Source: Oscarella lobularis
Lineage: Eukaryota > Porifera > Homoscleromorpha > Homosclerophorida > Oscarellidae
Reading direction: 5' to 3'
Length of the DNA: 64,000 bases
NCBI RefSeq assembly: GCF_947507565.1
Contig: NC_089191.1
Location: forward strand, 2,274,240-2,338,239
Both the position numbers and the translations under genes were made by a program. This document shows, in pieces, positions 49,961 through 64,000 of this stretch (its first letter is position 1; the number at the start of each line of letters is the position of its first letter). The notes beneath the pieces are model-generated. The model was not told the origin of the DNA. It ran no database searches and worked only from the letters and a program-made list of their open reading frames with translations.

Positions 49961-50412
49961 AGTACCATACGACAGATATTGGAGGTCTCTCTAGTACCAT
50001 ACGACAGATATTGGAGGTCTCCTTAGTACCATACTTCAGATATTGGAGGTCTCCCTAGTACCATACGACAGATATTAGAAGTTTCTCTAATACCATACGA
50101 CAGATATTGGAGGTCTCCTTAGTACCATGCGACAGATATTGGAGGTTTCCTTAGTACCATACGACAGATATTGGAGGTCTCCTTAGTACCATACGACAGA
50201 TATTGGAGGTCTCCCTAGTACCATACGACAGATATTAGAGGTTTCTCTAATACCGTACGACAGATATTGGAGGTCTCCTTAGTACCATACGACAGATATT
50301 GGAGGTCTCCCTAGTACCATACGACAGATATTAGAGGTTTCTCGAATACCATACGACAGATATTGGAGGTCTCCTTAGTACCATACGACAGATATTGGAG
50401 GTCTCTCTAATA

Positions 50413-52780
50413 CATTACGACAGATAGTGGAGGTCTCTCTAATACCATACGACAGATATTGGAGGTCTCCCTAGTACCATACGACAGATATTGGAGGTCT
50501 CCCTAGTACCATACGACAGATATTGGAGGTCTCCTTAGTACCATACGACAGATATTGGAGGTCTCCCTAGTACCATACGACAGATATTAGAGGTTTCTCT
50601 AATACCGTACGACAGATATTGGAGGTCTCCTTAGTACCATACGACAGATATTGGAGGTCTCCCTAGTACCATACGACAGATATTAGAGGTTTCTCGAATA
50701 CCATACGACAGATATTGGAGGTCTCCTTAGTACCATACGACAGATATTGGAGGTCTCTCTAATACATTACGACAGATAGTGGAGGTCTCTCTAATACCAT
50801 ACGACAGATATTGGAGGTCTCCCTAGTACCATACGACAGATATTGGAGGTCTCCCTAGTACCATACGACAGATATTGGAGGTCTCCTTAGTACCATACGA
50901 CAAATATTGGAGGTCTCTCGAATACCATAGGACAGATATTGGAGGTCTCCCTAGTACCATGCTGAAGATATTTGAGGTCTCCTTAGTACCATTCGACAGA
51001 TATTTGAGGTCTCTCTAATACCATACGACAGATATTGGAGGTCTCTCTAATACCATACGACAGATATTGGAGGTCTTTCTAATACCATACGACAGATATT
51101 GGAGGTCTCCCTAGTACCATACGACAGATATTGGAGGTCTCTCTAATACCATACCACACTTATTGGAGGTCTCCCTAATACCATACGACAGGTATTGGAG
51201 GTCTCTCTCATACCATACGAAAGATATTGGTGGTCTCTCTAATACCATACGACAGATATTGGAGGTCTCCTTAGTACCATACTTCAGATATTGGAGGTCT
51301 CCCTAGTACCATACGACAGATATTAGAAGTTTCTCTAATACCATACGACAGATATTGGAGGTCTCCTTAGTACCATGCGACAGATATTGGAGGTTTCCTT
51401 AGTACCATACGAATGATATTGGAGGTCTCCTTAGTACCATACGACAGATATTGGAGGTCTCCCTAGTACCATACGACAGATATTAGAGGTTTCTCTAATA
51501 CCGTACGACAGATATTGGAGGTCTCCTTAGTACCATACGACAGATATTGGAGGTCTCCCTAGTACCATACGACAGATATTAGAGGTTTCTCGAATACCAT
51601 ACGACAGATATTGGAGGTCTCCTTAGTACCATACGACAGATATTGGAGGTCTCTCTAATACATTACGACGGATAGTGGAGGTCTCTCTAATACCATACGA
51701 CAGATATTGGAGGTCTCCCTAGTACCATACGACAGATATTGGAGGTCTCCCTAGTACCATACGACAGATATTGGAGGTCTCCTTAGTACCATACGACAGA
51801 TATTGGAGGTCTCCCTAGTACCATACGACAGATATTAGAGGTTTCTCTAATACCGTACGACAGATATTGGAGGTCTCCTTAGTACCATACGACAGATATT
51901 GGAGGTCTCCCTAGTACCATGCTGAAGATATTTGAGGTCTCCTTAGTACCATACGACAGATATTGGAGGTCTCCCTAGTACCATACGACAGATATTAGAG
52001 GTTTCTCTAATACCGTACGACAGATATTGGAGGTCTCCTTAGTACCATACGACAGATATTCGAGGTCTCCCTAGTACCATACGACAGATATTAGAGGTTT
52101 CTCGAATACCATACGACAGATATTGGAGGTCTCCTTAGTACCATACGACAGATATTGGAGGTCTCTCTAATACATTACGACAGATAGTGGAGGTCTCTCT
52201 AATACCATACGACAGATATTGGAGGTCTCCCTAGTACCATACGACAGATGTTGGAGGTCTCCCTAGTACCATACGACAGATATTGGAGGTCTCCTTAGTA
52301 CCATACGACAGATATTGGAGGTCTCCCTAGTACCATACGACAGATATTAGAGGTTTCTCTAATACCGTACGACAGATATTGGAGGTCTCCTTAGTACCAT
52401 ACGACAGATATTGGAGGTCTCCCTAGTACCATACGACAGATATTAGAGGTTTCTCGAATACCATACGACAGATATTGGAGGTCTCCTTAGTACCATACGA
52501 CAGATATTGGAGGTCTCTCTAATACATTACGACAGATAGTGGAGGTCTCTCTAATACCATACGACAGATATTGGAGGTCTCCCTAGTACCATACGACAGA
52601 TATTGGAGGTCTCCCTAGTACCATACGACAGATATTGGAGGTCTCCTTAGTACCATACGACAAATATTGGAGGTCTCTCGAATACCATAGGACAGATATT
52701 GGAGGTCTCCCTAGTACCATGCTGAAGATATTTGAGGTCTCCTTAGTACCATTCGACAGATATTTGAGGTCTCTCTAATA
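50413..52780. repeat. 1,760-bp (55-mer) repeat containing a 352-bp (11-mer) repeat
   Basis: The monomer with ATTACGACAGATAGTGG starts at 50413, 50765, 52174 and 52526. The inner pairs are 352 bp apart (11 monomers). The monomer AGGTCTCTCGAATACC followed by ATAGGACAG occurs at 50911 and 52671, exactly 1,760 bp apart. A 352-bp duplication was therefore itself copied as part of a larger unit. Confidence 0.85.
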
Positions 52781-55700
52781 CCATACGACAGATATTGGAG
52801 GTCTCTCTAATACCATACGACAGATATTGGAGGTCTTTCTAATACCATACGACAGATATTGGAGGTCTCCCTAGTACCATACGACAGATATTGGAGGTCT
52901 CTCTAATACCATACCACACTTATTGGAGGTCTCCCTAATACCATACGACAGGTATTGGAGGTCTCTCTCATACCATACGAAAGATATTGGTGGTCTCTCT
53001 AATACCATACGACAGATATTGGAGGTCTCCTTAGTACCATACTTCAGATATTGGAGGTCTCCCTAGTACCATACGACCGATATTAGAAGTTTCTCTAATA
53101 CCATACGACAGATATTGGAGGTCTCCTTAGTACCATGCGACAGATATTAGAGGTTTCCTTAGTACCATACGACGGATATTGGAGGTCTCTCTAATACCAT
53201 ACGACAGATATTGGAGGTCTCCCTAGTACCATACGACAGATATTGGAGGTCTCCCTAGTACCATACGACAGATATTGGAGGTCACTCTAATACCATACGA
53301 CAGATATTGGAGGTCTCTCTAATGCCATACGACACTTATTGGAGGTCTCCCTAGTACCATACGACAGATATTGGAGGTCTCCTTAGTACCATACGACAGA
53401 TATTGGAGGTCTCCCTAGTACCATACGACAGATATTGGAGGTCTCCTTAGTACCATACGACAGATATTGGAGGTCTCCCTAGTACCATACGACAGATATT
53501 AGAGGTTTCTCTAATACCATACGACAGATATTGGAGGTCTCCTTAGTACCATACGACAGATATTGGAGGTCTCCCTAGTACCACACGACAGATATTGGAG
53601 GTCTCTTAGTACCATACGACAGATATTGGAGGTCTCCCTAGTACCATACGACAGATATTAGAGGTTTCTCTAATACCGTACGACAGATATTGGAGGTCTC
53701 CTTAGTACCATACGACAGATATTGGAGGTCTCCCTAGTACCATACGACAGATATTAGAGGTTTCTCGAATACCATACGACAGATATTGGAGGTCTCCTTA
53801 GTACCATACGACAGATATTGGAGGTCTCTCTAATACCGTACGAAAGATAGTGGAGGTCTCTCTAATACCATGCGACAGATATTGGAGGTCTCCCTAGTAC
53901 CATACGACAGATATTGGAGGTCTCCTTAGTACCATGCGACAGATATTGGAGGTTTCCTTAGTACCATACGACAGATATTGGAGGTCTCTCTAATACCATA
54001 CGACAGATATTGGAGGTCTCTCTAATACCATACGACAGATATTGGAGGTCTCCCTAGTACCATACGACAGATATTGGAGGTCTCCCTAGTACCATACGAC
54101 AGATATTGGAGGTCACTCTAATACCATACGACAGATATTGGAGGTCTCTCTAATGCCATACGACACTTATTGGAGGTCTCCCTAGTACCATACGACAGAT
54201 ATTGGATGTCTCCTTAGTACCATACGACAGATATTGGAGGTCTCCCTAGTACCATACGACAGATATTGGAGGTCTCCTTAGTACCATACGACAGATATTG
54301 GAGGTCTCCCTAGTACCATACGACAGATTTTGGAGTTCTCCGTAGTACCATACGACAGGTATTGGAGGTCTCCTTAGTACCATACGACAGATATTGGAGG
54401 TCTCTCTAGTACCATACGACAGATATTGGAGGTCTCCTTAGTACCATACTTAAGATATTGGAGGTCTCCCTAGTACCATACGACAGATATTAGAAGTTTC
54501 TCTAATAACATACGACAGATATTGGAGGTCTCCTTAGTACCATGCGACAGATATTGGAGGTTTCCTTAGCACCATACGACAGATATTGGAGGTCTCTCTA
54601 ATACCATACGACAGATATTGGAGGTCTCTCTAATACCATACGACAGATATTGGAGGTCTCCCTAGTACCATACGACAGATATTGGAGGTCTCCCTAGTAC
54701 CATACGGCAGATATTGGAGGTCACTCTAATACCATACGACAGATATTGGAGGTCTCCCTAGTACCATACGACAGATATTGGAGGTCTCCTTAGTACCATA
54801 CGATAGATAATGGAGGTCTCTCTAATGCCATACGACACTTATTGGAGGTCTCCCTAGTACCATACGACAGATATTGGAGGTATCCTTAGTACCATACGAC
54901 AGATATTGGAGGTCTCCCTAGTACCATACGACAGATATTGGAGGTCTCCCTAGTACCATACGACAGATATTGGAGGTCTCTCTAATACCATACGACAGAT
55001 ATTGGAGGTCTCTCTAATACCATACTACAGATATTGGAGGTCTCCCTAGTACCATACGACAGATATTGGAGGTCTCTCTAATTCCATACGACAGATATTG
55101 GAGGTCACTCTAATACCGTACCACAGATATTGGTGGTCTCTCTAATACCATACGACAGATATTGGAGGTCTCTCTAATACCATACGACAGATATTGGTGG
55201 TCTCCTTAGTACCATACGACAGATATTGGAGGTCTCTCTATTACCATACCACAGATATTGGAGGTCTCCTTAGTACCATGCGACAGATATTGGAGGTCTC
55301 TCTAATACCATACGACAGATATTGGAGGTCTCTCTAATACCATACTACAGATATTGGAGGTCTCCCTAGTACCATACGACAGATATTGGAGGTCTCTCTA
55401 ATTCCATACGACAGATATTGGAGGTCTCTCTATTACCATACGGTGGATATTTGAGGTCTTAGTACCATACGAAAGATATTGGAGGCCTCACTAATACCAT
55501 ACGACAGATATTGGAGGTCTCCTTAGTACCATACAGTAGATATTTGTGGTCTCCTTAGTACAATACGACAGATATTGGAGGTCTCTTTAGTACCATACGA
55601 CAGATATTGGAGGTCTCCTTAGTACCATACGACAGATATTGGAGGTCTTCCTAGTACCATACGACAGATATTAGAGGTTTCTCTAATACCATACGACAGA

Positions 55701-58700
55701 TATTGGAGGTCTTCCTAGTACCGTACGGTAGATACTTGAGGTCTCCTCAGTAACATACGACAGATATTGGAGGTCTTTCTAAAACCATACGAGAGATATT
55801 GGAGGTCTCTCTAAAACCATACGACAGATATTGGAGGTCTCTCTAATACCATACGAAAGATATTTGATGTCTCCTTAGTACCATACGACAGATTTTGGAG
55901 TTCTCCCTAGTACCATACGACAGGTATTGGAGGTCTCCCTAGTACCATACGACGGATATCGGAGGTCTCTCTAATACCATACGACAGATACTGGAGGTCT
56001 CTCTAATACCATACGACAGTTATTGGAGGTCTCTCTAATACCATACGACAGATATTGGGGGTCTCCCTAGTACCATACGACAGATATTGGAGGTCTCCCA
56101 AGTACCATACGACAGATATTGGAGTTCTCCCTAGTACCATACGACAGATATTGGAGGTCTCCCTAGTACCATACGACAGATATTGGAGGTCTCCTTAGTA
56201 CCATACGACAAATATTGGAGGTCTCTCTAATACCATACGACAGATATTTGAGGTCTCACTAGTACCATACGAAAGATATTGGAGGTCTCTCTAATACCAT
56301 ACGACAGATATTGCAGGTCTCCCTAGTACCATACGACAGATATTGGAGGTCTCCCAAGTACCATACGACAGATATTGGAGTTCTCCCTAGTACCATACGA
56401 CAGATATTGGAGGTCTCCCTAGTACAATACGACAGATATTGGAGGTCTCCTTAGTACCATACGACAAATATTGGAGGTCTCTCTAATACCAGAGGACAGA
56501 TATTGGAGGTCTCCCTAGTACCGTACGGTTGATACTTGAGGTCCCCTTAGTACCATACGACAGATATTGGAGGTCTTTCTAATACCATACGACAGATATT
56601 GGAGGTCTCCCTAGTACCATACGACAGATATTTTAGATCTCTCTAATACCATACGACAGTTATTGGAAGTCTCCCTATTACCATACGGAGGATATTTGAG
56701 GTCTTAGTACCATACGAAAGATATTGGAGGTCTCACTAATACCATACGACAGATATTGGAGGTCTCCTTAGTACCATACAGTAGATATTTGTGGTCTCCT
56801 TAGTACAATACGACAGATATTGGAGGTCTCTTTAGTACCATACGACAGATATTGGAGGTCTCCTTAGTACCATACGACAGATATTGGAGGTCTCCCTAGT
56901 ACCATACGACAGATATTAGAGGTTTCTCTAATACCATACGACAGATATTGGAGGTCTTCCTAGTACCGTACGGTAGATACTTGATGTCACCTCAGTAACA
57001 TACGACAGATATTGGAGGTCTTTCTAAAACCATACGACAGATATTGGAGGTCTCTCTAATACCATACGACAGATATTGGAGGTCTCTCTAATACCATACG
57101 ACAGATATTTGATGTCTCCTTAGTACCATACGACAGATGTTGGAGTTCTCCCTAGTACCATACGACAGGTATTGGAGGTCTCCCTAGTACCATACGACGG
57201 ATATCGGAGGTCTCTCTAATACCATACGACAGATACTGGAGGTCTCTTTAATACCATACGACAGTTATTGGAGGTCTCTCTAATACCATACGACAGTTAT
57301 TGGAGGTCTCTCTAATACCATACGACAGATATTGGAGGTTTTTCTAATACCATACGACAGATATTGGAGGTCTTTCTAATACCATACGACAGATATTGGA
57401 GGTCTGTCTAATACATTACGACAGATGTTGAAGGTCTCTCTAATACCATACGACAGATATTGGAGGTCTCTCTAATACCATACCACAGATATTGGTGGTC
57501 TCTCTAATACCATACGACAGATATTGGAGGTCTCTCTAATACCATACGACAGATATTGGTGGTCTCCTCGGTACCATACGACAGATATTGGAGGTCTCTC
57601 TATTACCATTACACAGATATTGGAGGTCTCCTTAGTACCATGCGACAGATATTGGAGGTCTCTCTAATACCATACGACAGATATTGGAGGTCTCTCTAAT
57701 ACCATACTACAGATATTGGAGGTCTCCCTAGTACCATACGACAGATATTGGAGGTCTCTCTAATTCCATACGACAGATATTGGAGGTCTCTCTATTACCA
57801 TACGACAGATATTGGATTTCTCTCCAATACCATACGACAGATATTGGAGTTCTCTCTTATACCATACGACAGATATTGGAGGTCTCCTTAGTACCATACG
57901 ACAGATATTGGAGGTCTCTCTAATACCATACCACAGATATTGGAGGTCTCCTTAGTAGCATGCGACAGATATTGGAGGTCTCTCTAATACCATACGACAG
58001 ATATTGGAGGTCTCCTTAGTACCATACGACAAATATTGGAGGTCTAACTAATACCAGAGGACAGATATTGGAGGTCTCCCTATTACCATACGGTGGATAT
58101 TTGAGGTCTTAGTACCATACGAAAGATATTGGAGGTCTCACTAATACCATACGACAGATATTGGAGGTCTCCTTAGTACCATACAGTAGATATTTGTGGT
58201 CTCCTTAGTACAATACGACAGATATTGGAGGTCTCTTTAGTACCATACGACAGATATTGGAGGTCTCCTTAGTACCATACGACAGATATTGGAGGTCTTC
58301 CTAGTACCATACGACAGATATTAGAGGTTTCTCTAATACCATACGACAGATATTGGAGGTCTTCCTAGTACCGTACGGTTGATACTTGAGGTCTCCTTAG
58401 TAACATACGACAGATATTGGAGGTCTCCCTAGTACCATACGACAGATATTGGAGGTCACTCTAATACCATACGACAGATATTGGAGGTCTCTCTAATGCC
58501 ATACGACACTTATTGGACGTCTCCCTAGTACCATACGACAGATATTGGAGGTCTCCTTAGTACCATACGAGAGATATTGGAGGTCTCTCTAATGCCATAC
58601 GACACTTATTGGAGGTCTCCCTAGTACCATACGACAGATATTGGAGGTCTCCTTAGTACCATATGACAGATATTGGAGGTCTCCCTAGTACCATACGACA

Positions 58701-61385
58701 GATATTGGAGGTCTCCTTAGTACCATACGACAGATATTGGAGGTCTCCCTAGTACCATACGACAGATATTGGAGGTCTCCTTAGTACCATACGACAGATA
58801 TTGGAGGTCTCCCTAGTACCATACGACAGATTTTGGAGTTCTCCCTAGTACCATACGACAGGTATTGGAGGTCTCCTTAGTACCATACGACAGATATTGG
58901 AGGTCTCTCTAGTACCATACGAGAGATATTGGAGGTCTCCTTAGTACCATACTTCAGATATTGGAGGTCTCCCTAGTACCATACGACAGATATTAGAAGT
59001 TTCTCTAATACCATACGACAGATTTTGGAGTTCTCCCTAGTACCATACGACAGGTATTGGAGGTCTCCCTAGTACCATACGACGGATATCGGAGGTCTCT
59101 CTAATACCATACGACAGATACTGGAGGTCTCTCTAATACCATACGACAGTTATTGGAGGTCTCTCTAATACCATACGACAGTTATTGGAGGACTCTCTAA
59201 TACCATACGACAAATATTGGAGGTTTTTCTAATACCATACGACAGATATTGGAGGTCTTTCTAATACCATACGACAGATATTGGAGGTCTGTCTAATACA
59301 TTACGACAGATGTTGAAGGTCTCTCTAATACATTACGACAGATGTTGAAGGTCTCTCTAATACCATACGACAGATATTGGAGGTCTCTCTAATACCATAC
59401 CACAGATATTGGTGGTCTCTCTAATACCATACGACAGATATTGGAGGTCTCTCTAATACCATACGACAGATATTGGTGGTCTCCTTAGTACCATACGACA
59501 GATATTGGAGGTCTCTCTATTACCATACCACAGATATTGGAGGTCTCCTTAGTACCATGCGACAGATATTGGAGGTCTCTCTAATACCATGCGACAGATA
59601 TTGGAGGTCTCTCTAATACCATACTACAGATATTGGAGGTCTCCCTAGTACCATACGACAGATATTGGAGGTCTATCTAATACCATACGACAGATATTGG
59701 AGGTCTCCCTAGTACCATACGACAGATATTGGAGTTCTCTCTAATACCATACGACAGATATTGGAGGTATCTCTAATACCATACGACAGATATTGGAGGT
59801 CTCTCTAATACCATACGACAGATATAGGAGGTCTCTCTAATACCATACGACAGATATTGGGGGTCTCCTTAGTACAATACGGCAGATATTTGAGGTCTTT
59901 CTAATACCATACGACAGATATTGGAAGTCTCTCTAATACCGTACGACAGATATTGGGGGTATTCTTAGTACTATACAACAGATATTGGAGGTCTCTCTAA
60001 TATCATACGACAGATATTGGAGTTCTCTCTAATACCATACGACAGATATTGGAGGTCTCTATAATACCACACGACAGATATTGGAAGTCTCTCTAATACC
60101 GTACGACAGATATTGGGGGTCTCCTTAGTACCATACAAGAGATATTGGAGGTCTTTCTAATACCATACGGTAGATATTTGAGGTCTCCTTAGTAGCATAC
60201 GACAGATATTGGAGGTCTCTCTAATACACAGATATTGGAGGTCTCTCTAATACCATACGACTGATATTGGATGTCTTTCTAATACCATACGACAGATATT
60301 GGAGGTCTCTCTAATATCATACGACAGATATTGGAGGTCTCCTTAGTACCATACGACAGATATTGGTGGTCTCCCTACTACAATACGACAAATATTGGAG
60401 GTCTCCCTAGTACCATACGACAGATATTGGAGGTCTCTCTAATACCATACGACAGATATTGGAGGTCTCTCTAATACCATACTACAGATATTGGAGGTCT
60501 CCTTACTACCATACGACAGATATTTGAGGTCTCCTTACTACCATTCGACAGATATTGGAGGTCTCTCTATTACCATACCGCATATATTGGAGGTCTCTCT
60601 ATTACCATACGGTAGATATTTGAGGTCTCCTTAGTACCATGCGAACAGATATTGGAGGTCTCCCTAATACCATACGAGAGATATTGGATGTCTCTCTAAT
60701 ACCATACGACAGATATTGGAGGTCTCCTTAGTACCTTAAGGTAGATACTTGAGGTCTCCTTAGAACAATACGGCAGATATTGGAGGTCTCTCTATTACCG
60801 TACGTCAGATATTGGAGATCTCTCTAATACCATACGACAGATATTGGATTTCTCTCTAATACCATACGACAGATATTTGAGGTCTCTCTAATACCATACG
60901 ACAGATATTGGAGGTCTCCTTAGTACCATACGACAGATATTGGAGGTCTCTCTAATTCCTTATGGCAGATATTGGAGATCTCTCTAATACCATACCACAG
61001 ATATTGGAGGTCTCCTTAGTACCATGCGACAGATATTGGAGGTCTCTCTAATACCATAAGACAGATATTGGAGGTCTCTCTAATACCATACGACAGATAT
61101 TGGAGGTCTCCCTAGTACCATACGACAGATATTGGAGGTCTCTCTAATACCATACGACAGATTTTGGAGGTCTCTCTTATACCATACGACAGATATTGGA
61201 AGTCTCTCTAATACCATACGACAGATATTGGAGGTCTCCTTAGTACCATACGACTGATATTGGAGGTCTCTCTAATACCATACGACAGATAGTGCAGGTC
61301 TCTCTAATACCATACGACACATATTGGAGGTCTCCCTAGTACCGTACGGTTGATACTTGAGGTCTCCTTAGTACCATACGACATA

Positions 61386-61725
61386 CCGTAAAGTCGGGAT
61401 ATTAAGTACCGGTACGTATATTTGAGAAATGTGTTGATTTCGAACACCAGGGGATGTGGGTACCTCTATTTGTGCGGTACCTCTGGACGAATCACTGAAA
61501 CGCAGTGAAACGTCTCATTCTTTTTTTTACATTATTGGATTTCTTTGGTACCAAACTTAGTCTCGAACGTACAAATAGAAGCAAATGAATAGGTACTAAT
61601 AAAAGTAGGGTACTTCTATTCGAATGGGTACTTTTATTCGGAAGAGTGGTAGTAGACGTAAAAATGGGTACCTAATTTAAAAGGGTACCTGTAATTGATG
61701 GGTACTTAATATCCCGACTTTACGG
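61386..61725. mobile_element. MITE 2 (340 bp, 25-bp perfect inverted repeats, TA target)
   Basis: CCGTAAAGTCGGGATATTAA plus GTACC at 61386-61410 and its exact reverse complement at 61701-61725, with TA on each side (61384-61385 and 61726-61727). The interior is AT-rich with many GGTACC/GGGTACTT words and no coding frame. It is unrelated to MITE 1 inside, but both begin TACCGTA when the target TA is included, which suggests related transposases. It lies in the same satellite, two bases out of register from the MITE 1 target. Confidence 0.9.
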
Positions 61726-64000
61726 TATGTTGGAGGTCTCTCTAATACCATACGACAGATATTGGAGGTCTCTCTATTACCATACGAAAGATATTTGAGG
61801 TCTCCTTAGTACCATACGAACAGATATTGGAGGTCTCCCTATTACCATACGGTAGATATTTGAGGTGTCCTTAGTACCATACGACCGATATTGGTGGTCT
61901 CTCTAATACAATACCATACGACACATATTGGATTTCTCCCTAGTACCATACGACAGATATTGGAGGTCTCCTTAGTACCATACGGTAGATATTTGAGGTC
62001 TCCTTAGTACCATACGACAGATGTTGGAGGTCTCCCTAGTACCGTACGGTTTATATTGGAGGTCTCTCTAATACCATACCACAGATATTTGAGGTCTCCT
62101 TAGTACCATGCAACAGATATTGGAGGTCTCTCTAATACCATACGACAGATATTGGAGGTCTCTCTAATACCATACGACAGATATTGGAGGTCTCCCTAGT
62201 ACCATACGACAGATATTGGAGGTCTCTCTAATACCATACGACAGATATTGGAGGTCTCTCTAATACAATACGACAGATATTGGAGGTCTCTCTAATACCA
62301 TACGACAAATATTGGAGGTCTCCCTATTACCATACGGTAGATATTTAAGGTGTCCTTAGTACCATACGACCGATATTGGAGGTCTCTCTAATACCATACG
62401 ACAGATATTGGAGGTCTCCTGAGTACCAGACGACAGATACTGGAGGTCTCTGTAATACCATACGACAGATATTGGAGGTCTCTCTAATACCATACGACAG
62501 ATATTGGAGGTCTCTCTAATACCATACGACAAATATTGGAGGTCTCTCTAATACCATACGACAGATATTGGAGGTCTCTCTAATATACAATACGACAGAT
62601 ATTGGAGGTCTCTCTAATACCATACGACAGATATTGGATTTCTCTCTAACACCATACGACAGATATTGGAGGTCTCTCTAATACCATACGACAGATATTA
62701 GAGGTCTTCTTAGTACCTTACGGCAGATATTGGAGGTCTCTCTAATATACATTACGACAGATATTGGAGTTCTCTCTTAGACCATACGACAGATATTGGA
62801 GGTCTCCTTAGTACCATGCGACAGATATTGGAGGTCTCTCTGATACCATACGACAGATATTGGAGGTCTCTCTAATACCATACGACAGATATTGGAGGTC
62901 TCCCTAGTACCATACGACAGATATTGGAGGTCTCTCTAATACCATACGACAGATATTGGAGGTCTCTCTAATACCATACGACAAATATTGGAGGCCTCTC
63001 TAATACCATACGACAGATATTGGGGGTCTCCTTAGTACCATACGGAAGATATTGGAGGTCTTTCTAATACCATACGACAGATATTGGAAGTCTCCCTAAT
63101 ACCATACGACAGATATTGGAGGTCTCCTGAGTACCAGACGACAGATATTGGAGGTCTCTCTAATACCATACGACAGATATTGGAGGTCTCTCTAATACCA
63201 TACGACAGATATTGGAGGTCTCTCTAATACCATACGACAGATATTGGAGGTCTCTCTAATACCATACGACAAATATTGGAGGTGTCTCTAATACCATACG
63301 ACAGATATTGGAGGTCTCTCTAATATACAATACGACAGATATTGGAGGTCTCTGTAATACCATACGACAGATATTGGATTTCTCTCTATTACCATACGAC
63401 ACATATTGGAGGTCTCCCTAGTACCGTACGGTGGATAGTTGAGGTCTCCTTAGTACCATACGGCAGATATTGGAGGTCTCTCTAATATACAATACGACAG
63501 ATATTGGAGGTCTCTCTAATATTATACGACAGATATACGGATTTCTCTCTAATACCATACGGCAGATATTGGAGGTCTCCCTAGTACCATTCGACAGATT
63601 TTTTAGGTCTCTCTAATACCATACGACAGATATTGGAGGTCTCTCTAATACCATACGACAGATATTGGAGGTTTCTCTAATACCATACGACAGATATTGG
63701 AGGTCTCTCTAATACAATACGACAGATATTGGATGTCTCTCTAATACCATACGACAGATATTGGAGGTCTCTCTAATACCATACGTCAGATATTGGTGGT
63801 CTCCCTAGTACCGTACTGTAGATACTTGAGGTCTCCTTAGTACCATACGACAGATATTGGAGGTCTCTCTAATACCATACGACAGATATTGGAGGTCTCC
63901 CTAGTACCACGCGACAGATATTGGAGGTCTCTATAATACCATACTACAGATATTGGAGGTCTTTCTAATACCATACGACAGTTATTGGATTTCTCCCTAG

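Larger units (their letters stand above)
17789..64000. repeat. 32-bp satellite, more than 46 kb, runs off the window
   Basis: Uninterrupted 32-bp monomers, about 1,430 copies. The core is ACGACAGATATTGGAGGTCT, followed by a variable CYCTARTACCAT region. Three main sequence classes occur, reading CTCTCTAATACC, CTCCCTAGTACC or CTCCTTAGTACC. Rarer types include TACCGTACGGTAGATAC and CATGCGGAAGATATTTG. Almost every variant monomer is still 32 bp; length changes are rare (for example +2 near 33490-33500 and -1 in CTCCCAGTACC). GGAG-GT-CTCC is a small dyad in each unit. There is no open frame of note and no unique spacer. Two MITEs interrupt it. Confidence 0.97.

Noticed and set aside
17789..64000. 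CRISPR array
   Set aside because: 32-bp periodicity might suggest one, but monomers abut with no unique spacers, there are more than 1,400 of them, and the setting is eukaryotic.

Overview
Eukaryotic genomic DNA, about 90% tandem repeat, with one island of degenerate gene-like sequence (about 13.2-17.8 kb). Evidence for a eukaryote: many very short GT-AG and GC-AG introns (39-65 bp) on both strands, an animal-type Golgi alpha-mannosidase II (GH38) gene relic, a MORN-repeat protein, a pair of solo LTRs, and two TA-flanked non-autonomous inverted-repeat transposons. Tiny introns, CpG-rich unique DNA and MITE ends beginning TACCGTA suggest an invertebrate animal with a compact-intron gene style. 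A sponge-like lineage is a guess only; nothing in the window fixes the species.

Layout. (1) 1-9.7 kb is a patchwork of unrelated short tandem repeats: a 22-bp unit, a near-palindromic 16-17-bp GGACAATTTGTCC unit, a 2.2-kb CCTTTTG tract, and 25-, 20-, 49-, 41- and 21/24-bp units. They are separated by two copies of a 260-bp unique segment holding a CRE, an E-box, an ATG and a splice donor. Two identical-length solo LTRs sit in the 21/24-bp array. (2) 9.7-13.25 kb is a duplicated composite: GGACAATTTGTCC array, then a 20-bp TTCGAACGTTCGAA array, then tandem 154-bp modules each made of a 98-nt exon-like block and a 55-58-bp intron-like block. (3) 13.25-17.8 kb holds a chain of small + strand exons and introns (including a 56-codon spliced ORF), a GC-rich unclassified segment, a MORN exon on +, a decayed GH38 mannosidase II copy on -, and isolated exon-like blocks. 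(4) 17.8-64.0 kb is one continuous 32-bp satellite of roughly 1,430 monomers. It has nested higher-order repeats whose spacings are almost always exact multiples of 32, and it is interrupted only by the two MITEs.

The long open frames in the first 13 kb come from stop-free tandem repeats and are not believable proteins. Supported coding matter is limited to the MORN exon, the mannosidase relic and, weakly, the spliced 56-codon ORF. I see no operon-like or defence-like system. The most unusual structure is the tandem array of exon-intron modules, followed by the nested satellite with a datable MITE insertion (filled and empty sites both present).
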